A stretch of DNA of 9,552 bases from an uncultured Alphaproteobacteria bacterium (GTDB lineage: Bacteria; Pseudomonadota; Alphaproteobacteria; Rhizobiales; Aestuariivirgaceae), in assembly GCA_937868035.1 (NCBI GenBank), contig CALMLK010000357.1, positions 1 to 9,552 of the forward strand, written 5' to 3'. Position numbers and translations under genes: made by a program. Shown here piece by piece: positions 6,909-9,552 of this stretch. Position 1 is the first letter of the stretch, and each line of letters begins with the position of its first letter. Under the pieces are notes generated by a model that saw only the letters and a program-made list of their open reading frames with translations, was not told the DNA's origin and searched no databases.

Positions 6909-8402
6909 ATGAATTCAACTCTGAAACTTTCCTTCGACCGTCCGGCCCTGCCCAAGGCAGGCGTCCTCGTGGCTTTTGCGGGCGAGGGCGCTGCCCTTGG
7001 CCCCATGGCCGCGCAACTGGACAAGGCAGCCCACGGCCACGTCACCCGCGCCATGAAGGCGGGGGGCTTCGAGGGCAAGAAGGAGCAAGTGCTCGACCTG
7101 GTGGCGCCGGGGGCAGGGGTTGACCGGCTGATTCTCATGGGACTGGGCAAGCCCGAGGCGCTGGCGGCCCGGGAACTCGAACTCCTGGGCGGAGCAATCG
7201 CCGGCACCTTGCAGGTCATCAAGGCAAAGTCCGCCACGGTGGCACCCCTGCATGATGTGACGGCGGTCACCCCAGCGGCAGCGGCGGCGCACCTGGCTTC
7301 GGGTGCGGCGCTCCGCTGCTATGGCTTCACCACGTACAAGACCAAGGCCAATGGCAAGTCCCCGACACTCACCGCACTGTCGGTGATGTGCCCGGATGCG
7401 GCGGCGGCCCGCAAGGCCTTCGCCCCCTTCGCGGCGATCCGCGAGGGCAATCATCTCGCCCGCGACCTCGTCAACGAACCCGCCAACGTCCTTTTCCCGG
7501 TAGAGTTCGCCGCGCGCGCCAAGGCTCTCGCAAAGGCGGGTCTTGAGGTCGAGGTGCTGACGCCCGCCCAGATGAAGAAGCTCGGCATGCATGCCCTTCT
7601 CGGCGTGGCGCAAGGATCCGAACATGAGGCGCGGCTCGTCGTCATGCGCTGGAACGGCGGCAAGAAGACGGACGCGCCGCTCGCCTTCATCGGCAAGGGA
7701 GTCACGTTTGATACGGGCGGCGTCTCCATCAAGCCTGCGGCAGGCATGGAAGACATGAAGGGTGACATGGCGGGTGCAGCCGCCGTCACGGGCCTGATGC
7801 TCGCCCTGGCGCGGCGCAAGGCGAAGTGCAACGTGGTGGGGGCCATCGGCCTGGTGGAGAACGCCATCGACGGCAAGGCGCAGCGTCCGGGTGACATCGT
7901 CAAGTCCATGTCCGGCCAGACCATCGCCGTGCTCAACACCGATGCCGAAGGACGCCTCGTCCTCGCCGATGTGCTCTGGTACATTCAGGACCGCTTCAAG
8001 CCCAGGTTCATGGTGAACCTCGCGACACTCACCGGCGCCATGATGGTGGCGCTGGGCAAGGAATTTGCGGGCATGTTCAGCAACAACGACGAACTGGCAA
8101 CGCGCCTCTTCGCCAGCGGTGCGGCGACGGGCGAGAAAGTGTGGCGCATGCCGCTCGCCCCGGAATACGACAAGCTGATCGATCATGACGTGGCCGACAT
8201 GAAGAACATCGGCGGGCGTTTTGGCGGCGCCATCACGGCGGCGCAGTTCCTCCAGCGTTTTGTGAACAATGTGCCGTGGGCGCATCTGGATGTGGCAGGA
8301 ACGGCCATGGATTCCACCAAGACGCCGCTCAGCCAGGGCTGGTCCTCGGGCTGGGGCGTGCGGCTGTTGAACGATCTCGTCGCACGGCACTACGAAGGCT
8401 GA
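6909..8402 (+). CDS. pepA: Leucyl aminopeptidase (M17 family, cytosol aminopeptidase)
   Basis: This is a cytosolic hexameric di-metal aminopeptidase that removes N-terminal residues from peptides; in E. coli PepA also binds DNA (Xer recombination, carAB regulation). The 497-residue protein has a variable N-terminal macro-like domain (about 1-165) and the conserved catalytic domain. All active-site residues are present at the exact spacing of the E. coli enzyme: metal ligands Lys263, Asp268, Asp286, Asp345 and Glu347, and catalytic Lys275 and Arg349. They lie in [15 protein letters not shown] (262-276), the 'MKGDMAGAA' segment and the family signature NTDAEGRL (343-350). The ATG is preceded by GGAAAA at 6897-6902, a reasonable Shine-Dalgarno six bases away, and the N-terminus '[13 protein letters not shown]' is family-like. 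The stop shares one base with the holC start (TGATG). Whether this PepA keeps the DNA-binding role cannot be told from the sequence. Confidence 0.98.
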   Translation: MNSTLKLSFDRPALPKAGVLVAFAGEGAALGPMAAQLDKAAHGHVTRAMKAGGFEGKKEQVLDLVAPGAGVDRLILMGLGKPEALAARELELLGGAIAGTLQVIKAKSATVAPLHDVTAVTPAAAAAHLASGAALRCYGFTTYKTKANGKSPTLTALSVMCPDAAAARKAFAPFAAIREGNHLARDLVNEPANVLFPVEFAARAKALAKAGLEVEVLTPAQMKKLGMHALLGVAQGSEHEARLVVMRWNGGKKTDAPLAFIGKGVTFDTGGVSIKPAAGMEDMKGDMAGAAAVTGLMLALARRKAKCNVVGAIGLVENAIDGKAQRPGDIVKSMSGQTIAVLNTDAEGRLVLADVLWYIQDRFKPRFMVNLATLTGAMMVALGKEFAGMFSNNDELATRLFASGAATGEKVWRMPLAPEYDKLIDHDVADMKNIGGRFGGAITAAQFLQRFVNNVPWAHLDVAGTAMDSTKTPLSQGWSSGWGVRLLNDLVARHYEG

Positions 8403-8854
8403 TGGCGGAGGTCTGGTTCTATCATCTCGAACGTGAGCCGGTGGAGAACGTGCTGCCGGGCCTGCTGGCGCGCGGCCTGCAGCGCGGGCTTCGCCTCGCG
8501 GTGCAATCAGGCGATGCCGGAATGCTCAAGCTGATCTCCGAAAAACTCTGGGCTTTCGAGGATGTGGCCTTTCTCGCCCATGGCGACAGCACCACGCCCA
8601 TGCCGCAGCACCAGCCCATCTATCTCGCGACCGGTCCGGAAAACCCCGGCAATGCGGGCTATCGCTTTTTCATCAGCGGCAGTGAACCCGAAAACATGGA
8701 CGGCCTCTCCCGCGCCAGCATCCTCTTCGATGGCAACGATTCAGGTTCGATCGACCAGGCCCGCACCCTCTGGCGCCGCCTGAAAACCGAAGGCCACACC
8801 ATCAGCTACTGGAAACAGGACGACACCGGCCGCTGGCAGAACCAGGCGGGCTAA
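8402..8854 (+). CDS. holC: DNA polymerase III subunit chi
   Basis: HolC (chi) joins the clamp-loader complex through psi (HolD) and contacts single-stranded DNA-binding protein, helping the replisome hold on to SSB-coated template; in alphaproteobacteria psi is often not recognisable. The 150-residue protein begins [19 protein letters not shown], the typical chi opening, followed by 'GLLARGLQRGLRLAVQSG', the 'LWAFEDVAFLAHG' segment where replacement of acidic or aromatic residues is common, and a middle 'QPIYLAT' strand. The last third ('RTLWRRLKTEGHTISYWKQD') matches chi proteins of this class. The ATG overlaps the pepA stop by one base, with GAAGG at 8394-8398 upstream, so it is translationally coupled to pepA. 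An in-frame start further up at 8276 would run through pepA and is not credible. pepA-holC is a widespread pairing. The gene converges on nhaA with three bases between the stops. Confidence 0.95.
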   Translation: MAEVWFYHLEREPVENVLPGLLARGLQRGLRLAVQSGDAGMLKLISEKLWAFEDVAFLAHGDSTTPMPQHQPIYLATGPENPGNAGYRFFISGSEPENMDGLSRASILFDGNDSGSIDQARTLWRRLKTEGHTISYWKQDDTGRWQNQAG

Positions 8855-8857
8855 ATC

Positions 8858-9552
8858 TCAGCGCACCTTCCCCGGCCACATGATGCCGAGGCCCACGGCC
8901 ATGGAGAGGAGGGAGGCGGCAACGACGCCGACGCGCACTTCGGCATTGAGGCTGGCATCGGCGAAGGCGAGGGAGCCGATGAACAGGCTCATGGTGAACC
9001 CGATTCCGGCAAGGCACGAAACGCCCAGCATGTAGCGCCAGTTCACGCCCTCCGGCAGCTTCGCGAGTTTCGTGCCGACGAGGAGCAGCACCGCCAGCAT
9101 GATGCCCACCGGCTTGCCGAGCGTCAGCCCGGCAATGATGCCGAACGGCAGCGGCTGCGCCAGGTTTGCGAGCGAGAATCCATCGAGCGGAAGTCCGGCA
9201 TTGGCAAAGGCAAACAGCGGCAGGATGGCGAATTTCACATAAGGGTGGAGGCCGTGTTCAAGCTCGTGCAACGGCGACGTGCCATCCCCGCGCCTCAGTG
9301 GAATGAGCAGCCCCAGCGCCACGCCTGCAAGCGTGGCATGCACGCCCGATTTCAGAACGAACAGCCACATCAGGATGCCGCCCAGGATGAAGATGCCGGT
9401 GCGACCGCCGCCCATCCGGTTGTAGACAAAGAGTGCGGCCAGAACGGTGAGCGCGCCTGCAAGCGCGACGAAGGAGAGCTGGCTCGTGTAGAACAGGGCG
9501 ATGATGATGATGGCTGCCAGGTCATCGAAAGTCGCAAGTGTAAGCAGGAATA
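8858..9552 (-). CDS. nhaA: Na+/H+ antiporter NhaA, C-terminal part (5' end outside the window)
   Basis: NhaA is an inner-membrane antiporter exchanging two protons for one sodium or lithium ion, important for sodium and alkaline-pH tolerance. The visible 230 or so C-terminal residues match transmembrane segments V to XII of the E. coli protein. The frame stays open to base 9552, beyond the internal Met at 9413-9415. The stretch before that Met reads 'LATFDDLAAIIIIALFYT', carrying the paired aspartates (plus 9521-9526) equivalent to Asp163/Asp164 that bind the ion. Further on come 'LKSGVHATLAGVALG', 'LEHGLHPYVKFAILPLFAFANAG' and GIIAGLTLGKPVGIM with the lysine (plus 9113-9115) equivalent to Lys300. 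The 'LAGIGFTMSLFI' segment is also diagnostic. All key residues in view are intact, so the gene looks functional. The stop at 8858-8860 faces holC. Confidence 0.96.
   Translation of the reverse strand, partial: FLLTLATFDDLAAIIIIALFYTSQLSFVALAGALTVLAALFVYNRMGGGRTGIFILGGILMWLFVLKSGVHATLAGVALGLLIPLRRGDGTSPLHELEHGLHPYVKFAILPLFAFANAGLPLDGFSLANLAQPLPFGIIAGLTLGKPVGIMLAVLLLVGTKLAKLPEGVNWRYMLGVSCLAGIGFTMSLFIGSLAFADASLNAEVRVGVVAASLLSMAVGLGIMWPGKVR

Noticed and set aside
6915..8390. A 491-codon minus-strand ORF antisense to pepA.
   Set aside because: pepA has every catalytic residue in place; the antisense product is His/Arg/Gly-rich low-complexity sequence without a family signature, as expected for a shadow frame.
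8276..8401. A 42-codon N-terminal extension of holC.
   Set aside because: It lies wholly inside the 3' end of pepA, and the chi family begins at the residue encoded by the ATG at 8402.
9413..9415. Internal Met as the start of a short NhaA.
   Set aside because: The frame continues upstream to the window edge with conserved NhaA sequence, including the ion-binding Asp-Asp pair, so the gene is simply cut by the window.

Overview
The window is a chromosomal housekeeping segment of a GC-rich alphaproteobacterium, probably Hyphomicrobiales (Rhizobiales) or a close relative. The evidence is the gene order yicC-gmk converging on a lptD-surA-pdxA-rsmA cluster, pepA-holC divergent from lptD, and the alphaproteobacterial character of the proteins (an 'SSPSGAGK' P-loop in Gmk, a short SurA with a degenerate parvulin region, and the sequence of LptD). 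Nearly all of the DNA is coding. I see no insertion sequence, phage gene, CRISPR array, tRNA or rRNA.

Layout from left to right. (1) Bases 1-1525, plus strand: the 3' part of yicC (RNase/stress protein, start outside the window) followed at once by gmk (guanylate kinase). (2) Bases 1526-1587: a 62-base convergent gap holding two inverted repeats. (3) Bases 1588-6683, minus strand: one tightly packed cluster, transcribed right to left as lptD (LPS assembly at the outer membrane), surA (periplasmic chaperone for outer-membrane proteins, including LptD-type barrels), pdxA (vitamin B6 synthesis) and rsmA (16S rRNA dimethylation). The pairs overlap or lie within 20 bases, so one transcript is likely. 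The same lptD-surA-pdxA-rsmA order occurs in E. coli, so this is an ancient linkage. (4) Bases 6684-6908: a 225-base divergent regulatory gap. It has a perfect TTCCCC/GGGGAA inverted repeat close to lptD and a GC-rich hairpin close to pepA. (5) Bases 6909-8854, plus strand: pepA (leucyl aminopeptidase) and holC (DNA polymerase III chi subunit), overlapping by one base. (6) From 8858 to the end, minus strand: the 3' part of nhaA (Na+/H+ antiporter), whose stop lies 3 bases from the holC stop.

The functional themes are envelope biogenesis (lptD, surA), translation and nucleotide supply (rsmA, gmk), cofactor synthesis (pdxA), peptide turnover (pepA), replication (holC) and ion homeostasis (nhaA). 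I found no convincing undescribed system. The points most worth a second look are the absence of lptF/lptG from between pepA and lptD, the operator-like palindrome in front of lptD, the small ORF and hairpin in the pepA leader, the cysteine arrangement in LptD and SurA, and the nearly abutting convergent holC and nhaA genes.
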